Source: Saccharomonospora marina XMU15 (GTDB lineage Bacteria; Actinomycetota; Actinomycetes; Mycobacteriales; Pseudonocardiaceae). Taken from it: a stretch of 64,000 nt of DNA. The position numbers and the translations under genes were made by a program. The notes below the pieces were generated by a model, which was not told where the DNA came from, ran no database searches, and saw only the letters and a program-made list of their open reading frames with translations. Positions 1 to 10,065 of this stretch are shown one piece after another; the stretch's first letter is position 1, and each line of letters starts with the position of its first letter. The stretch is taken from positions 713,667 through 777,666 of the forward strand of contig NZ_CM001439.1 in NCBI RefSeq assembly GCF_000244955.1, read 5' to 3'.

Positions 1-1
1 T

Positions 2-328
2 TCGATGGCGATGAAGGAGGCCGCGAGGAAGGCAGGCCCGGTACTGCTGGAGCCGATGATGGCGGTCGAGGTGACCACACCCGAGGACTACATGGGTGAC
101 GTCATCGGTGACCTGAACTCCCGCCGTGGCCAGATCCAGGCCATGGAGGAGAGGTCGGGCACGCGCGTCGTGAAGGCGCTCGTGCCGCTGTCGGAGATGT
201 TCGGGTACGTGGGTGACCTGCGGTCGAAGACCCAGGGTCGCGCCAACTACACGATGCACTTCGACTCCTACGCGGAGGTTCCGGCGAACGTCGCGAAGGA
301 GATCATCGCGAAGGCGACGGGGGAGTGA
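2..328 (+). CDS. fusA: Elongation factor G, C-terminal part
   Basis: The window opens inside a gene whose last 108 residues are visible. They match the end of EF-G, the ribosomal translocase GTPase: the segment includes [25 protein letters not shown] and [15 protein letters not shown], which lie in domains IV-V. The GTPase domain is outside the window. The position next to tuf is the usual str operon order (rpsL-rpsG-fusA-tuf). No defect is seen in the visible part. Confidence 0.97.
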   Translation, partial: SMAMKEAARKAGPVLLEPMMAVEVTTPEDYMGDVIGDLNSRRGQIQAMEERSGTRVVKALVPLSEMFGYVGDLRSKTQGRANYTMHFDSYAEVPANVAKEIIAKATGE

Positions 329-521
329 GCGCCCTAGGACGGGTACGGCGAACCCGGTGTCTTCACATCGGCACCGCGGCGGTGGGGGAGTAACAACCCT
401 CAAAGCATCCAAAGCGGGCGCCAAGGGGCTGTTCCCCTGAAGGTCCGCACAACCGACCAGATCGAGTCGTAGATCGGCAGCCACGCCGGTCACGAGCAAG
501 AAAGTCCAGGAGGACATTCCA

Positions 522-1715
522 GTGGCGAAGGCGAAGTTCGAGCGGAGCAAGCCGCACGTCAACATCGGAACCATCGGGCACGTCGACCACGGCAAGACCA
601 CTCTGACCGCGGCGATCACCAAGGTTCTCCACGAAAAGTTTCCCGAGCTGAACCAGTCGCGCGCGTTCGACCAGATCGACAACGCGCCCGAGGAGAAGCA
701 GCGCGGTATCACGATCAACATCTCGCACGTCGAGTACCAGACCGACAAGCGTCACTACGCGCACGTCGACGCTCCGGGTCACGCCGACTACATCAAGAAC
801 ATGATCACCGGTGCGGCCCAGATGGACGGCGCGATCCTCGTGGTGGCGGCCACCGACGGCCCGATGCCGCAGACCCGCGAGCACGTGCTGCTCGCCCGTC
901 AGGTCGGTGTGCCCTACATCGTGGTGGCGCTGAACAAGGCCGACATGGTGGACGACGAGGAGATCCTCGAGCTCGTCGAGATGGAGGTCCGTGAGCTGCT
1001 GAGCGCTCAGGAGTTCCCCGGCGACGACGCTCCGGTGGTTCGCGTGTCCGGTCTGAAGGCGCTCGAGGGCGACGAGAAGTGGTCGCAGAGCGTGCTCGAC
1101 CTCATGGAGGCCGTGGACGACAACATCCCGGACCCGGTGCGTGACACCGAGAAGCCGTTCCTGATGCCGATCGAGGACGTCTTCACGATCACCGGTCGCG
1201 GGACGGTCGTCACCGGCCGCATCGAGCGCGGTGAGATCAAGCTCAACGAAGAGGTCGAGATCGTCGGTATCCGGCCCGACTCGCGCAAGACCACGGTCAC
1301 GAGCATCGAGATGTTCAACAAGATGCTGGACTACGGCCAGGCCGGTGACAACGCCGCCCTGCTGCTGCGTGGTGTGAAGCGCGAGGATGTCGAGCGCGGT
1401 CAGGTCGTCGTGAAGCCCGGCACCACCACGCCGCACACCGAGTTCGAGGGCCAGGTCTACATCCTGTCCAAGGACGAGGGTGGTCGGCACACGCCGTTCT
1501 TCAACAACTACCGCCCGCAGTTCTACTTCCGTACCACGGACGTCACCGGTGTTGTGACGCTGCCCGAGGGCACGGAAATGGTCATGCCCGGCGACAACAC
1601 GCACATCACAGTGCAGCTGATCCAGCCGGTGGCCATGGACGAGGGGCTGCGGTTCGCCATCCGTGAGGGTGGCCGTACCGTTGGTGCCGGTCAGGTCACC
1701 AAGATCCTCAAGTAG
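522..1715 (+). CDS. tuf: Elongation factor Tu
   Basis: This 397-residue protein is full-length EF-Tu, the GTPase that brings aminoacyl-tRNA to the ribosome. The P-loop GHVDHGKTT is at about residues 19-27, DAPGH (G3) at about 84-88, and NKAD (G4) near 139; domains 2 and 3 follow. The start is GTG at 522, preceded by the ribosome-binding site AGGAGG with suitable spacing, and the product begins [20 protein letters not shown] as in actinobacterial EF-Tu. It follows fusA by 193 bases and is probably co-transcribed with it, though it may also have its own promoter. No anomalies seen. Confidence 0.98.
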   Translation: MAKAKFERSKPHVNIGTIGHVDHGKTTLTAAITKVLHEKFPELNQSRAFDQIDNAPEEKQRGITINISHVEYQTDKRHYAHVDAPGHADYIKNMITGAAQMDGAILVVAATDGPMPQTREHVLLARQVGVPYIVVALNKADMVDDEEILELVEMEVRELLSAQEFPGDDAPVVRVSGLKALEGDEKWSQSVLDLMEAVDDNIPDPVRDTEKPFLMPIEDVFTITGRGTVVTGRIERGEIKLNEEVEIVGIRPDSRKTTVTSIEMFNKMLDYGQAGDNAALLLRGVKREDVERGQVVVKPGTTTPHTEFEGQVYILSKDEGGRHTPFFNNYRPQFYFRTTDVTGVVTLPEGTEMVMPGDNTHITVQLIQPVAMDEGLRFAIREGGRTVGAGQVTKILK

Positions 1716-2032
1716 GGCAGCGCACCCCCGGGTGCGAATGCCGGGTGTCCGTGTGGCATCCTGTTAAGGTTGCTCGACGCGGGGCGGCCGATTTCAACGG
1801 AACTGAGATCCAAGAAATCGGCCGCCCTGCCACGAGCGTCCTGGACTCACGGTCTTTTCCGTGGGTCGGGAGTGGCCGGCCATGCCGTCGGCCCTTCGAG
1901 ATGTGACAGACCTAGCGGCACGACAACGATCCTGCGGGATCAGTCTGCGTAGTGGGCGCGACACGCCCGACCGCGTGGACCGGAGGCAAGTCGTTGACGT
2001 GCGGTAACAGCGGTACGAGACGGTAAGGAACC
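1716..2032. other. Intergenic region between tuf and the S10 operon
   Basis: A 317-base non-coding stretch. It holds one strong hairpin (1779-1830, listed separately) and presumably the promoter and leader of the S10 operon. A TAAGGT at 1765-1770 fits the actinobacterial -10 pattern TANNNT, but no convincing -35 partner is visible. The last bases before rpsJ carry a weak purine-rich ribosome-binding site (GGTAAGGA). Confidence 0.6.
1779..1830 (+). terminator. Hairpin downstream of tuf (terminator or S10-operon leader element)
   Basis: The arms GGGCGGCCGATTTC (1782-1795) and GAAATCGGCCGCCC (1814-1827) are perfectly complementary over 14 bases. They extend to about 17 pairs with one G-U pair, around an 18-base loop. 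No T-run follows, so it could be a non-canonical actinobacterial terminator for tuf or a structured leader of the S10 operon. Confidence 0.6.
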
Positions 2033-2338
2033 ATGGCGGGACAGAAGATCCGCATCAGGCTCAAGGCCTACGACCACGAGGCGATCGACGCCAGCGCGCG
2101 CAAGATCGTCGAGACGGTGACGCGCACCGGCGCCTCGGTCGTCGGACCTGTGCCGCTGCCCACCGAGAAGAACGTTTACTGCGTCATCCGTTCGCCGCAC
2201 AAGTACAAGGACTCGCGCGAGCACTTCGAGATGCGCACGCACAAGCGTCTGATCGACATCCTCGACCCGACGCCGAAGACGGTCGACGCGCTGATGCGCA
2301 TCGACCTTCCGGCGAGCGTCGACGTCAACATCCAGTAA
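2033..2338 (+). CDS. rpsJ: 30S ribosomal protein S10
   Basis: A 101-residue protein of normal length. It begins [19 protein letters not shown] and contains the conserved GPVPLPTEK loop and the [19 protein letters not shown] signature. S10 sits in the head of the small subunit and also takes part in antitermination as NusE. It is the first gene of the S10 operon here, 30 bases upstream of rplC. Confidence 0.98.
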
Positions 2339-2368
2339 GCGTTGGTCGAGCGGCGGAGATAGAGACTC

Positions 2369-3025
2369 ATGTCTGACAGGCAAGTGAAGGGCATTCTGGG
2401 CACCAAGCTCGGCATGACCCAGGTCTTCGACGAGAACAACCGGGTCGTACCGGTGACCGTCGTGCAGGCCGGGCCGAACGTGGTGACCCAGGTGCGCAAC
2501 AAGGAGAAGGACGGCTACTCGGCCGTGCAACTCGCCTTCGGTGCCGTCGACCCGCGCAGGGTCAACAAGCCGAGGACGGGCCACTTCGAGAAGGCCGGTG
2601 TGACACCGCGGCGCTACGTCGCCGAGCTGCGCACGGTCGACGCCGAGTCCTACGAGGTCGGCCAGGAGATCACCGCGGAGGTGTTCCCGAGCGGTTCCGT
2701 GGTCGACGTGACCGGCACCAGCAAGGGCAAGGGCTATGCGGGTGTCATGAAGCGGCACGGCTTCTCCGGTCAGGGCGCCAGCCACGGTAACCAGGCCAAG
2801 CACCGCGCTCCCGGGTCGATCGGCGGCTGCGCCACCCCCGGCCGGGTGTTCAAGGGTCTGCGCATGGCGGGCCGGATGGGCAACAAGCGGGTGACGACGC
2901 AGGGCCTCACCGTGCACGCGGTGCGTCCCGAGGACGGCCTGCTGCTGATCAAAGGTGCGGTTCCCGGACCCAAGGGCGGGCTGATCTTCGTCCGCAGCGC
3001 CGCGAAGGGTGGTGTGACGCAGTGA
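2369..3025 (+). CDS. rplC: 50S ribosomal protein L3
   Basis: A 218-residue protein with the L3 opening [15 protein letters not shown] and the central loop [21 protein letters not shown] that reaches toward the peptidyl transferase centre. Length is normal for actinobacteria. Its stop codon overlaps the GTG start of rplD by four bases (GTGA), which suggests translational coupling. Confidence 0.98.
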   Translation: MSDRQVKGILGTKLGMTQVFDENNRVVPVTVVQAGPNVVTQVRNKEKDGYSAVQLAFGAVDPRRVNKPRTGHFEKAGVTPRRYVAELRTVDAESYEVGQEITAEVFPSGSVVDVTGTSKGKGYAGVMKRHGFSGQGASHGNQAKHRAPGSIGGCATPGRVFKGLRMAGRMGNKRVTTQGLTVHAVRPEDGLLLIKGAVPGPKGGLIFVRSAAKGGVTQ

Positions 3026-3693
3026 CCGCGACGGTGGAACTCAAGACCCCGGCAGGCAAGGCCGAGGGAACGGTCGAGCTTCCCGCCGAGATCTTCGACG
3101 TGCAGGCGAACATCCCGCTGATGCACCAGGTCGTCGTAGCGCAGCTGGCCGCGGCGAGGCAGGGCACGCACGACACGAAGACCAGGGGCGAGGTGCGCGG
3201 CGGTGGCCGCAAGCCGTACCGGCAGAAGGGCACCGGTCGTGCCAGGCAGGGTTCGGTTCGTGCACCGCAGTTCACCGGCGGCGGCACGGTTCACGGCCCG
3301 ACGCCACGTGACTACACCCAGCGGACCCCGAAGAAGATGAAGGCGGCCGCGCTGCGCGGCGCCCTCTCCGACCGGGCACGCTCGGAGCAGCTGCACGTTG
3401 TCACGGAGCTGGTGTCGAGCGAGAAACCGTCCACGAAGGCAGCCAAGGCAGCGCTGGCCGCGGTGACGCAGGCCAAGCGCGTGCTCGTGGTCCTGCACCG
3501 CGACGAGGAGCTGAGCAGGCTCTCCTTGCGCAACCTGCCGAACGTGCACCTGCTGACCCCCGACCAGCTCAACACCTACGACGTTCTCGTCAACGACGAC
3601 GTCGTGTTCACCAAGGCGGCGTTCGACGCGTTCCTCGCCGGCCCGAGCAGGGCGGGCAAGTCGGGCGATGCCGAAGGGAGTGACCAGGCATGA
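3022..3693 (+). CDS. rplD: 50S ribosomal protein L4
   Basis: A 223-residue protein with the L4 extended-loop signature, from about [20 protein letters not shown] through [17 protein letters not shown]4 lines the exit tunnel; in enterobacteria it represses its own operon, but that is not known to apply to actinobacteria. The GTG start overlaps the rplC stop, and the stop overlaps the rplW start (ATGA). The last 15 or so residues ([10 protein letters not shown]) are a polar tail. Confidence 0.97.
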   Translation: MTATVELKTPAGKAEGTVELPAEIFDVQANIPLMHQVVVAQLAAARQGTHDTKTRGEVRGGGRKPYRQKGTGRARQGSVRAPQFTGGGTVHGPTPRDYTQRTPKKMKAAALRGALSDRARSEQLHVVTELVSSEKPSTKAAKAALAAVTQAKRVLVVLHRDEELSRLSLRNLPNVHLLTPDQLNTYDVLVNDDVVFTKAAFDAFLAGPSRAGKSGDAEGSDQA

Positions 3694-4001
3694 GCTCCGT
3701 GGCGATTCCCGACCCGCGTGACATCCTGATCGCGCCGGTGATCTCCGAGAAGTCGTACGGGCTGCTCGAGGACCACAAGTACACCTTTCTTGTTCGCCCC
3801 GACGCCAACAAGACCCAGATCAAGGTCGCGGTCGAGAAGGTCTTCGGCGTGAAGGTGATCAGCGTGAACACGCTGAACCGGCCGGGTAAGCGCAAGCGCA
3901 CCCGGTACGGCTACGGCAAGCGCAAGGACACCAAGCGCGCCATTGTCACGCTCTCGGCCGAGAGCAAGCCGATCGAGATCTTCGGCGGACCCGCCGCGTA
4001 A
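3690..4001 (+). CDS. rplW: 50S ribosomal protein L23
   Basis: A 103-residue protein with the L23 signature [14 protein letters not shown] at about residues 11-24 and the basic loop [20 protein letters not shown]23 lies at the tunnel exit and is the docking site for trigger factor and SRP. The start overlaps the rplD stop by four bases. rplB follows after 14 bases. Confidence 0.97.
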   Translation: MSSVAIPDPRDILIAPVISEKSYGLLEDHKYTFLVRPDANKTQIKVAVEKVFGVKVISVNTLNRPGKRKRTRYGYGKRKDTKRAIVTLSAESKPIEIFGGPAA

Positions 4002-4015
4002 GGGACTGAGAAGAC

Positions 4016-4849
4016 ATGGGCATCCGCAAGTACAAGCCGACGACGCCTGGTCGTCGCGGCTCCTCCGTCTCGGATTTCGCCGAGATCACCCGCTCGACGC
4101 CGGAGAAGGCACTGCTGCGTCCACTGCACGGGCGTGGCGGCCGCAACTCCGCGGGCAAGATCACCACCCGGCACAAGGGTGGTGGACACAAGCGCGCTTA
4201 CCGGGTCATCGACTTCCGGCGCAACGACAAGGACGGCGTTCCCGCCAAGGTCGCGCACATCGAGTACGACCCCAACCGCAGTGCCCGCATCGCGTTGCTG
4301 CACTACGCCGACGGCGACAAGCGCTACATCATCGCGCCGGAGCGGCTCAAGCAGGGTGACCGGGTGGAGAGCGGCCCGAGGGCCGACATCAAGCCTGGCA
4401 ACAACCTGCCGCTTCGCAACATCCCGGTGGGCACTGTGATCCACGCGATCGAACTCCGCCCCGGCGGCGGCGCGAAGATCGCGAGGTCGGCGGGTGCCCG
4501 CGTGCAGTTGGTCGCCAAGGACGGTCCGTACGCCCAACTGCGGATGCCTTCCGGCGAGATCCGCAACGTGGACGTGCGAAACAGGGCGACGGTCGGCGAG
4601 GTCGGCAACTCCGAGCACTCCAACATCAACTGGGGCAAGGCGGGACGTAACCGCTGGCGCGGCAAGCGCCCCACCGTCCGTGGTGTCGTGATGAACCCGG
4701 TCGACCACCCGCACGGTGGTGGTGAGGGCAAGACCTCCGGCGGTAGGCACCCGGTGAACCCGAACGGCAAGCCGGAGGGCCGCACGCGTCGCAGCAAGCC
4801 GAGCGACAAGCTGATCGTCCGCCGCCGGCGCACCGGCAAGAAGCGCTGA
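4016..4849 (+). CDS. rplB: 50S ribosomal protein L2
   Basis: A 277-residue protein of standard length. It begins [20 protein letters not shown] and carries the C-terminal signature [19 protein letters not shown]; the His in that loop is near the peptidyl transferase centre. L2 bridges the subunits. It lies between rplW and rpsS in canonical S10 operon order. Confidence 0.98.
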   Translation: MGIRKYKPTTPGRRGSSVSDFAEITRSTPEKALLRPLHGRGGRNSAGKITTRHKGGGHKRAYRVIDFRRNDKDGVPAKVAHIEYDPNRSARIALLHYADGDKRYIIAPERLKQGDRVESGPRADIKPGNNLPLRNIPVGTVIHAIELRPGGGAKIARSAGARVQLVAKDGPYAQLRMPSGEIRNVDVRNRATVGEVGNSEHSNINWGKAGRNRWRGKRPTVRGVVMNPVDHPHGGGEGKTSGGRHPVNPNGKPEGRTRRSKPSDKLIVRRRRTGKKR

Positions 4850-4867
4850 GCAGGGAGGTAGTAAGAG

Positions 4868-5149
4868 ATGCCGCGCAGCCTGAAGAAGGGCCCGTTCGTG
4901 GACGACCACCTGCTCAAGAAGGTGGACGCGCTCAACGAGTCGGGCAAGAAGACAGTGATCAAGACCTGGTCCCGCAGGTCGACCATCATTCCGGACATGC
5001 TCGGTCACACCATCGCGGTGCATGACGGCCGCAAGCATGTGCCGGTGTTCGTCACCGAGGCGATGGTCGGGCACAAGCTTGGTGAGTTCGCCCCGACGCG
5101 GACCTTCAAGGGCCACGTCAAGGATGACCGCAAGTCGCGCCGCCGCTGA
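4868..5149 (+). CDS. rpsS: 30S ribosomal protein S19
   Basis: A 93-residue protein starting [19 protein letters not shown], with the S19 signature [23 protein letters not shown]. It is in the head of the small subunit next to S13. The start has a good upstream ribosome-binding site (GGGAGG). Canonical place between rplB and rplV. Confidence 0.98.
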   Translation: MPRSLKKGPFVDDHLLKKVDALNESGKKTVIKTWSRRSTIIPDMLGHTIAVHDGRKHVPVFVTEAMVGHKLGEFAPTRTFKGHVKDDRKSRRR

Positions 5150-5175
5150 GCGCGCACCGAGAAGGGGAAGCAGCG

Positions 5176-5604
5176 ATGAACGCGCGTAATGACGCGGTGG
5201 CCGAGGCAGAGGAGACCCTGCCAACGGCTTTCGCGCGAGCTCGCTTCGTCCGGGACTCGCCGACCAAGGTGCGCCGGGTGATCGAGCTGATCAAGGGCCG
5301 TAACGCCAACGAGGCGCTGGCCGTGCTCAGGTTCGCACCGCAGACGGCCAGTGGGCCCGTGGCGAAGGTGCTCGCCAGTGCCATGGCCAACGCGGAGAAC
5401 AACCTGGATCTCGACCCGGACACGCTCTGGGTCAAGAACGCCTACGCCGACGAAGGTCCGACGCTCAAGCGGATCCGGCCGCGGGCCCAGGGCCGCGCCT
5501 ACCGGATCCGCAAGCGGACCAGCCACATCACGGTGGAGCTCGAGTCCCGGCCGGCGTCCGACAAGGCGAAGTCGAAGAGCAAGAAGAAGGCAGGTGGCCG
5601 GTAG
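5176..5604 (+). CDS. rplV: 50S ribosomal protein L22
   Basis: A 142-residue protein. After a short extra N-terminal segment ([19 protein letters not shown]) it shows the L22 core [20 protein letters not shown] and the tunnel-lining hairpin around [20 protein letters not shown]. The C-terminus is Lys-rich ([11 protein letters not shown]). Its TAG stop shares a base with the GTG start of rpsC. Confidence 0.97.
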   Translation: MNARNDAVAEAEETLPTAFARARFVRDSPTKVRRVIELIKGRNANEALAVLRFAPQTASGPVAKVLASAMANAENNLDLDPDTLWVKNAYADEGPTLKRIRPRAQGRAYRIRKRTSHITVELESRPASDKAKSKSKKKAGGR

Positions 5605-6461
5605 TGGGCCAGAAAATCAACCCGCACGGCTTCCGGCTCGGGATCACCACGGATTGGAAGTCCCGCTGGTACGCCGACAAGCAGTACTCGGAGTACGTCG
5701 CCGAGGACGTCAAGATCCGCAAGCTCCTTTCGACGGGTATGGAGCGCGCAGGCATCTCCAAGGTCGAGATCGAGCGCACCCGGGACCGGGTCCGCGTGGA
5801 CATTCACACCGCGCGGCCGGGCATCGTCATCGGCCGTCGTGGCGCCGAGGCCGACCGGATCCGTGGCGCGCTGGAGAAGCTCACCGGCAAGCAGGTGCAG
5901 CTGAACATCCTCGAGGTGAAGAACCCCGAGTCGGACGCGCAGCTGGTCGCGCAGGGCGTGGCCGAACAGTTGTCCAACCGCGTGGCGTTCCGGCGGGCCA
6001 TGCGTAAGGCGATCCAGACCTCGATGCGTTCGCCGCAGGTCAAGGGCATTCGCGTGCAGTGCAGCGGCAGGCTCGGCGGCGCCGAGATGTCCCGCTCGGA
6101 GCACTACCGCGACGGCAGGGTTCCGCTGCACACGTTGCGTGCCGATATCGACTACGGCTTTTTCGAGGCTCGCACCACCTTCGGCAGGATCGGCGTGAAG
6201 GTGTGGATCTACAAGGGCGACATCGTCGGTGGGCTGAAGGGCAAGCAGGAGCGGGACGCGGCCGCGGCTGCCGAGCGCGCCCCACGGCGCGAGCGGCCCT
6301 CCCGGCGTCGCTCCGGTTCCTCCGGCACGACGCCGACCTCGACCGAAGCCGGCCGGGCCGCCGCGGCGTCGCAGAGTGGCGCGCAGAGCGACACCGATGT
6401 GGCCGCAGGCCAGGCTCCGCAGGTGGCGGCGCAGGACGCCGCAGAGAAATCGGAGGGCTGA
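5604..6461 (+). CDS. rpsC: 30S ribosomal protein S3
   Basis: A 285-residue protein beginning [20 protein letters not shown]. The KH domain contains [15 protein letters not shown]. After the conserved C-terminal domain ([14 protein letters not shown]) comes a tail of about 70 residues rich in Ala, Arg and Ser, as is common in actinobacterial S3 and predicted to be disordered. S3 forms part of the mRNA entry channel. The GTG start overlaps the rplV stop. Confidence 0.97.
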   Translation: MGQKINPHGFRLGITTDWKSRWYADKQYSEYVAEDVKIRKLLSTGMERAGISKVEIERTRDRVRVDIHTARPGIVIGRRGAEADRIRGALEKLTGKQVQLNILEVKNPESDAQLVAQGVAEQLSNRVAFRRAMRKAIQTSMRSPQVKGIRVQCSGRLGGAEMSRSEHYRDGRVPLHTLRADIDYGFFEARTTFGRIGVKVWIYKGDIVGGLKGKQERDAAAAAERAPRRERPSRRRSGSSGTTPTSTEAGRAAAASQSGAQSDTDVAAGQAPQVAAQDAAEKSEG

Positions 6462-6464
6462 GGC

Positions 6465-6884
6465 GTGCTCATCCCACGCAAGGTCAAGCACCGCAAGCAG
6501 CACTCGCCGAAGCGTTCCGGCGCCGCCAAGGGCGGCACCAAGGTCAACTTCGGTGAGTACGGCATCCAGGCGCTCGAGCACAGCTACGTGACGAACCGGC
6601 AGATCGAGTCGGCTCGTATTGCCATGACCAGGCACATCAAGCGTGGCGGGAAAATCTGGATCAACATCTTCCCCGACCGGCCGCTGACGAAGAAGCCCGC
6701 CGAAACCCGCATGGGTTCCGGTAAGGGTTCGCCCGAGTGGTGGGTGGCCAACGTGAAGCCGGGCAGGGTCATGTTCGAGATGAGCTTCCCGAACGAGGCC
6801 GTGGCTCGCGAGGCGCTGCGCCGTGCGATCCACAAGCTGCCGATGAAGTGCCGGATCGTGACGCGCGAAGGTGGTGAGTTCTGA
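6465..6884 (+). CDS. rplP: 50S ribosomal protein L16
   Basis: A 139-residue protein beginning [15 protein letters not shown] and containing the L16 signatures [30 protein letters not shown] (read in two blocks: [10 protein letters not shown] and [13 protein letters not shown]). L16 helps position tRNA in the A site. The GTG start is 3 bases after the rpsC stop, and the TGA overlaps the rpmC ATG. Confidence 0.97.
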   Translation: MLIPRKVKHRKQHSPKRSGAAKGGTKVNFGEYGIQALEHSYVTNRQIESARIAMTRHIKRGGKIWINIFPDRPLTKKPAETRMGSGKGSPEWWVANVKPGRVMFEMSFPNEAVAREALRRAIHKLPMKCRIVTREGGEF

Positions 6885-7135
6885 TGGCTAAGGCCGGAGG
6901 AGTTGCGTCGTCAGAACTTCGTGAGCTCACTGCGGAGGAGCTCGTGCTGCGGCTGAAGGAAGCCAAGGAGGAGTTGTTCAACCTCCGGTTCCAGATGGCC
7001 ACCGGGCAGCTCGACAACAACCGCAGGCTGCGCACGGTGCGCGCGGACATCGCCCGCATCTACACCGTGATGCGCGAGCGTGAGCTCGGGCTCTCCATCG
7101 CGCCTGACGAGAACGAGAGTGAAGGTGCCGCATGA
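6884..7135 (+). CDS. rpmC: 50S ribosomal protein L29
   Basis: An 83-residue protein with the L29 helical hairpin: [20 protein letters not shown], then [16 protein letters not shown] and [21 protein letters not shown]29 sits at the tunnel exit next to L23. It overlaps rplP by one base and rpsQ by four. The acidic tail [10 protein letters not shown] is extra relative to the shortest homologues. Confidence 0.96.
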   Translation: MAKAGGVASSELRELTAEELVLRLKEAKEELFNLRFQMATGQLDNNRRLRTVRADIARIYTVMRERELGLSIAPDENESEGAA

Positions 7136-7413
7136 CGGAGCCGGTGCAGAAGAAGGAGTCCGGCCGTAACTACCGGAAGGTCCGGGAGGGCCTGGTCGTG
7201 TCCGACAAGATGGACAAGACGATCGTGGTCGAGCTCGAGGACCGCAAGAAGCACCCGCTGTACGGCAAGGTGATGCGCTCGACCAAGAAGGTCAAGGCGC
7301 ACGACGAGCAGAACACGGCCGGTGTGGGCGACCGCGTGCTCCTCATGGAGACCCGTCCCCAGTCGGCCACCAAGCGCTGGCGGCTCGTCGAGATCCGCGA
7401 GAAGGCCAAGTAA
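7132..7413 (+). CDS. rpsQ: 30S ribosomal protein S17
   Basis: A 93-residue OB-fold protein with the S17 motifs [39 protein letters not shown] and [20 protein letters not shown]. Start ATG overlaps the rpmC stop. It ends the S10 operon run. A 76-base gap follows before rplN, where the spc-type operon begins. Confidence 0.97.
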   Translation: MTEPVQKKESGRNYRKVREGLVVSDKMDKTIVVELEDRKKHPLYGKVMRSTKKVKAHDEQNTAGVGDRVLLMETRPQSATKRWRLVEIREKAK

Positions 7414-7489
7414 GCAGGGGCCCGAGTGGCCCCGTTCGTTCCGCCAGGCTCGGGCCTACCGAGAACCGGCGCGACATACAGGAGTTGAC

Positions 7490-7858
7490 GTGATCCAGCA
7501 GGAGTCGCGACTGCGAGTCGCCGACAACACGGGTGCCAAGGAGATCCTGACCATCCGGGTGCTCGGTGGCTCGGGGCGGCGCTACGCGGGCATCGGCGAC
7601 ATCATCGTCGCCACCGTCAAGGACGCCATCCCGGGCGCCAACGTGAAGCGTGGTGACGTCGTCAGGGCCGTCATCGTCAGGACGGTGAAGGAGAAGCGTC
7701 GCCCCGACGGCTCCTACATCCGGTTCGACGAGAACGCAGCGGTCCTCATCAAGAACGACAACGAACCGCGAGGGACCCGCATCTTCGGCCCGGTTGGGCG
7801 TGAGCTGCGCGATCGGAAGTTCATGAAGATCATCTCGCTCGCGCCGGAGGTGCTCTAG
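7490..7858 (+). CDS. rplN: 50S ribosomal protein L14
   Basis: A 122-residue protein, the exact usual L14 length, when read from the GTG at 7490. It begins [20 protein letters not shown] and contains the L14 signature [26 protein letters not shown] at 7479-7484 is a good ribosome-binding site. The reading frame stays open further upstream, but that sequence is not L14-like. The TAG abuts the ATG of rplX. Confidence 0.97.
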   Translation: MIQQESRLRVADNTGAKEILTIRVLGGSGRRYAGIGDIIVATVKDAIPGANVKRGDVVRAVIVRTVKEKRRPDGSYIRFDENAAVLIKNDNEPRGTRIFGPVGRELRDRKFMKIISLAPEVL

Positions 7859-8173
7859 ATGAAGGTGAAGAAGGGCGACACCGTCCTCGTCATCGCAGGC
7901 AAGGACAAGGGCGCCAAGGGCAAGGTCATCCAGGCCTATCCCGACCGCCAACGGGTTCTGGTCGAGGGTGTGAACCGCATCAAGAAGCACACCCGGATCA
8001 CCCAGACCCAGCGGGGCGCTCAGTCCGGCGGCATCGTCACGCAGGAGGCTCCCATCCACGTGTCGAACGTGATGGTGGTGGACTCCGACGGCAAGCCGAC
8101 CAAGGTGGGCTACCGCATCGGCGAGGACGGTAAGAAGGTTCGGATCTCGCGCAGGACCGGCAAGGACATCTGA
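7859..8173 (+). CDS. rplX: 50S ribosomal protein L24
   Basis: A 104-residue KOW-domain protein: [20 protein letters not shown] at the start and [20 protein letters not shown] in the middle. L24 is an assembly initiator of the large subunit. It abuts rplN and overlaps rplE by one base (TGATG). Confidence 0.97.
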   Translation: MKVKKGDTVLVIAGKDKGAKGKVIQAYPDRQRVLVEGVNRIKKHTRITQTQRGAQSGGIVTQEAPIHVSNVMVVDSDGKPTKVGYRIGEDGKKVRISRRTGKDI

Positions 8174-8745
8174 TGACCACCGCAGAGAAGACATACCCGA
8201 CACCGCGGTTGAAGATCCGGTACCGCGAGGAGATCACAGGCCAACTCCGCGAGGAGTTCGGCTACACCAACCCGCACCAGATCCCCGGTGTGGTCAAGGT
8301 CGTGGTCAACATGGGCGTCGGCGACGCCGCCCGCGACAGCAAGTTGATCGAGGGCGCCATCCGCGACCTGGCCACCATCACCGGGCAGAAGCCGGAGGTG
8401 CGTAGGGCTCGCAAGTCCATCGCGCAGTTCAAGCTGCGTGAGGGGCAGCCGATCGGTGCGCGGGTGACGCTGCGCGGCGACCGCATGTGGGAGTTCCTCG
8501 ACCGGCTGCTCACCATCGCGCTGCCGCGTATCCGCGACTTCCGCGGGTTGTCGGCGAAGCAGTTCGACGGCAAGGGCAACTACACCTTCGGTCTCACGGA
8601 ACAGTCGATGTTCCACGAGATCAACCCGGACTCCATCGACCGCCCGCGCGGCATGGACGTCACGGTCGTCACCACCGCCACCACCGACGACGAGGGCCGT
8701 GCGCTGCTTCGCAAGCTCGGTTTCCCGTTCAAGGAGGCGTCATGA
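8173..8745 (+). CDS. rplE: 50S ribosomal protein L5
   Basis: A 190-residue protein with L5 signatures: [20 protein letters not shown] near residue 35, [20 protein letters not shown], and [21 protein letters not shown]5 binds 5S rRNA. Its TGA overlaps the ATG of a short frame (8742-8843) rather than leading straight into the S14 gene, which is unusual. Confidence 0.97.
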   Translation: MTTAEKTYPTPRLKIRYREEITGQLREEFGYTNPHQIPGVVKVVVNMGVGDAARDSKLIEGAIRDLATITGQKPEVRRARKSIAQFKLREGQPIGARVTLRGDRMWEFLDRLLTIALPRIRDFRGLSAKQFDGKGNYTFGLTEQSMFHEINPDSIDRPRGMDVTVVTTATTDDEGRALLRKLGFPFKEAS

Positions 8746-8843
8746 GCGACACTCGACAGCTCACGCCCGTGAAAGCCGCCCGGGTGCGGGTGTCCCGCAA
8801 GACGGACCGGGTGCGGGTGTCCCGCGAGACACAGGAGAACTGA
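8742..8843 (+). CDS. Unassigned 33-residue frame with a 9-residue tandem repeat
   Basis: The ATG overlaps the rplE stop as ATGA and is preceded by AAGGAGG at 8731-8737, although the 4-base spacing is short. The 33-residue product opens [13 protein letters not shown], then carries RVRVSRKTD followed by RVRVSRETQ, a 27-base tandem repeat at 8781-8834. It is very basic. rplE is normally followed directly by rpsN, so this looks like a spacer grown by duplication, or a tiny basic ribosomal or regulatory peptide. I recognise no family. It may not be translated. Confidence 0.4.
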   Translation: MSDTRQLTPVKAARVRVSRKTDRVRVSRETQEN

Positions 8844-8847
8844 GCAG

Positions 8848-9033
8848 ATGGCCAAGAAAGCTCTGATCGCCAAGGCCGCGCGCAAGCCGAAGTTCAAGGT
8901 GCGGGGCTACACCCGCTGCCAGCGCTGCGGACGGCCGCGCTCGGTGTACCGCAAGTTCGGCCTTTGCCGCGTCTGCCTGCGAGAGATGGCGCACGCCGGC
9001 CAGCTTCCCGGTGTGAACAAGTCCAGCTGGTGA
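8848..9033 (+). CDS. rpsZ: 30S ribosomal protein S14, zinc-binding (type Z)
   Basis: This 61-residue protein is the short, zinc-containing form of S14: [20 protein letters not shown] supplies the four Cys ligands in two CxxC pairs. It starts [20 protein letters not shown]. The zinc-free S14 paralogue that many actinobacteria keep under Zur control is not in this window. Confidence 0.97.
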   Translation: MAKKALIAKAARKPKFKVRGYTRCQRCGRPRSVYRKFGLCRVCLREMAHAGQLPGVNKSSW

Positions 9034-9109
9034 AGGCTCACTACCGACTCCCACTTCGCCACAGGCCCCGCGATGCGGGGAACCAGGGCGAGAAAGGTTG
9101 AAGGTCACC

Positions 9110-9508
9110 ATGACGATGACCGACCCGATCGCAGACTTCCTGACACGTCTGCGCAATGCGAACTCGGCGTACCACGACGAGGTCGTACTGCCCCACTCGA
9201 AGATCAAGGCGAACATCGCCGAGATCCTCAAGCGCGAGGGCTACATCTCGAGCTACCGGACCGAGCCGGGCGAGAAGCACAAGAACCTCGTCGTCGAGCT
9301 GAAGTACGGCCCGAACCGGGAGCGCAGCATCGCAGGCCTGCGGCGAGTCTCGAAGCCCGGTCTGCGGGTGTACGCCAAATCGACCAGCCTGCCCAGCGTT
9401 CTGGGCGGCCTCGGCGTGGCGATCATCTCGACGTCGTCGGGACTGCAGACCGACAGGCAGTGCAAGCGCAACGGCGTGGGCGGGGAAGTCCTCGCCTACG
9501 TCTGGTGA
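9110..9508 (+). CDS. rpsH: 30S ribosomal protein S8
   Basis: A 132-residue protein, the standard length, when read from the ATG at 9110 ([20 protein letters not shown]). The frame is open from an upstream TTG at 9098, but AGAAAGG at 9091-9097 suits the ATG and the protein then matches actinobacterial S8. The C-terminal signature [20 protein letters not shown] is present. S8 is a primary 16S rRNA binder. Confidence 0.97.
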   Translation: MTMTDPIADFLTRLRNANSAYHDEVVLPHSKIKANIAEILKREGYISSYRTEPGEKHKNLVVELKYGPNRERSIAGLRRVSKPGLRVYAKSTSLPSVLGGLGVAIISTSSGLQTDRQCKRNGVGGEVLAYVW

Positions 9509-9523
9509 GGAAGGGGGACTGGC

Positions 9524-10063
9524 ATGTCACGCATCGGTAAGCTGCCGATCACCGTCCCCTCCGGGGTCGAGGTGACCATCGACGGACAGCACGTCACGGT
9601 CAAGGGCCCGAAGGGCACTCTCGAGCACAACGTTCCCGAGCCGATCATGGTGGAACGCGCCGAGGACGGCACGCTGCAGGTGAGGCGTCCCGACGACGAG
9701 CGGGAAAGCCGTTCGCTGCACGGTCTGACGCGCACCTTGGTGAACAACCTGGTCGTCGGGGTGACCGACGGTTTCGAGAAGCGGATGGAGATCCACGGGG
9801 TCGGTTACCGCGTGCAGGCCAAGGGGCAGGACCTCGAGTTCGCCCTCGGCTACAGCCACCCGGTGACGGTCAAGGCCCCCGACGGCATCACCTTCAAGGT
9901 GGAGAGCCCGACGCGGTTCTCGGTGTCCGGCATCGACAAGCAGAAGGTCGGCCAGACCGCGGCGGTCATCCGCAAGCTACGTCGCCCCGACCCGTACAAG
10001 GGCAAGGGCCTGCGCTACGAGGGTGAGCGCATCCGCCGCAAGGTCGGAAAGACGGGTAAGTGA
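9524..10063 (+). CDS. rplF: 50S ribosomal protein L6
   Basis: A 179-residue protein with the two L6 repeats. It begins [20 protein letters not shown] and ends with the signature [21 protein letters not shown]6 is near the GTPase-associated centre. It sits between rpsH and rplR as expected. Confidence 0.98.
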   Translation: MSRIGKLPITVPSGVEVTIDGQHVTVKGPKGTLEHNVPEPIMVERAEDGTLQVRRPDDERESRSLHGLTRTLVNNLVVGVTDGFEKRMEIHGVGYRVQAKGQDLEFALGYSHPVTVKAPDGITFKVESPTRFSVSGIDKQKVGQTAAVIRKLRRPDPYKGKGLRYEGERIRRKVGKTGK

Positions 10064-10065
10064 TC

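Noticed and set aside
363..1604. Long open frame (413 codons) antisense to tuf
   Set aside because: A high-GC shadow of the real tuf gene: it has no recognisable protein features and lies fully opposite a conserved gene.
3911..5224. 437-codon frame antisense to rplB, rpsS and neighbours
   Set aside because: Antisense shadow of ribosomal genes with an Arg/Ala/Val-rich, non-protein-like composition.
8815..8834. TGTCCCGCGAGACA as a parS-like or operator palindrome
   Set aside because: It differs from the actinobacterial parS consensus TGTTTCACGTGAAACA and is explained by the tandem repeat in the small frame.
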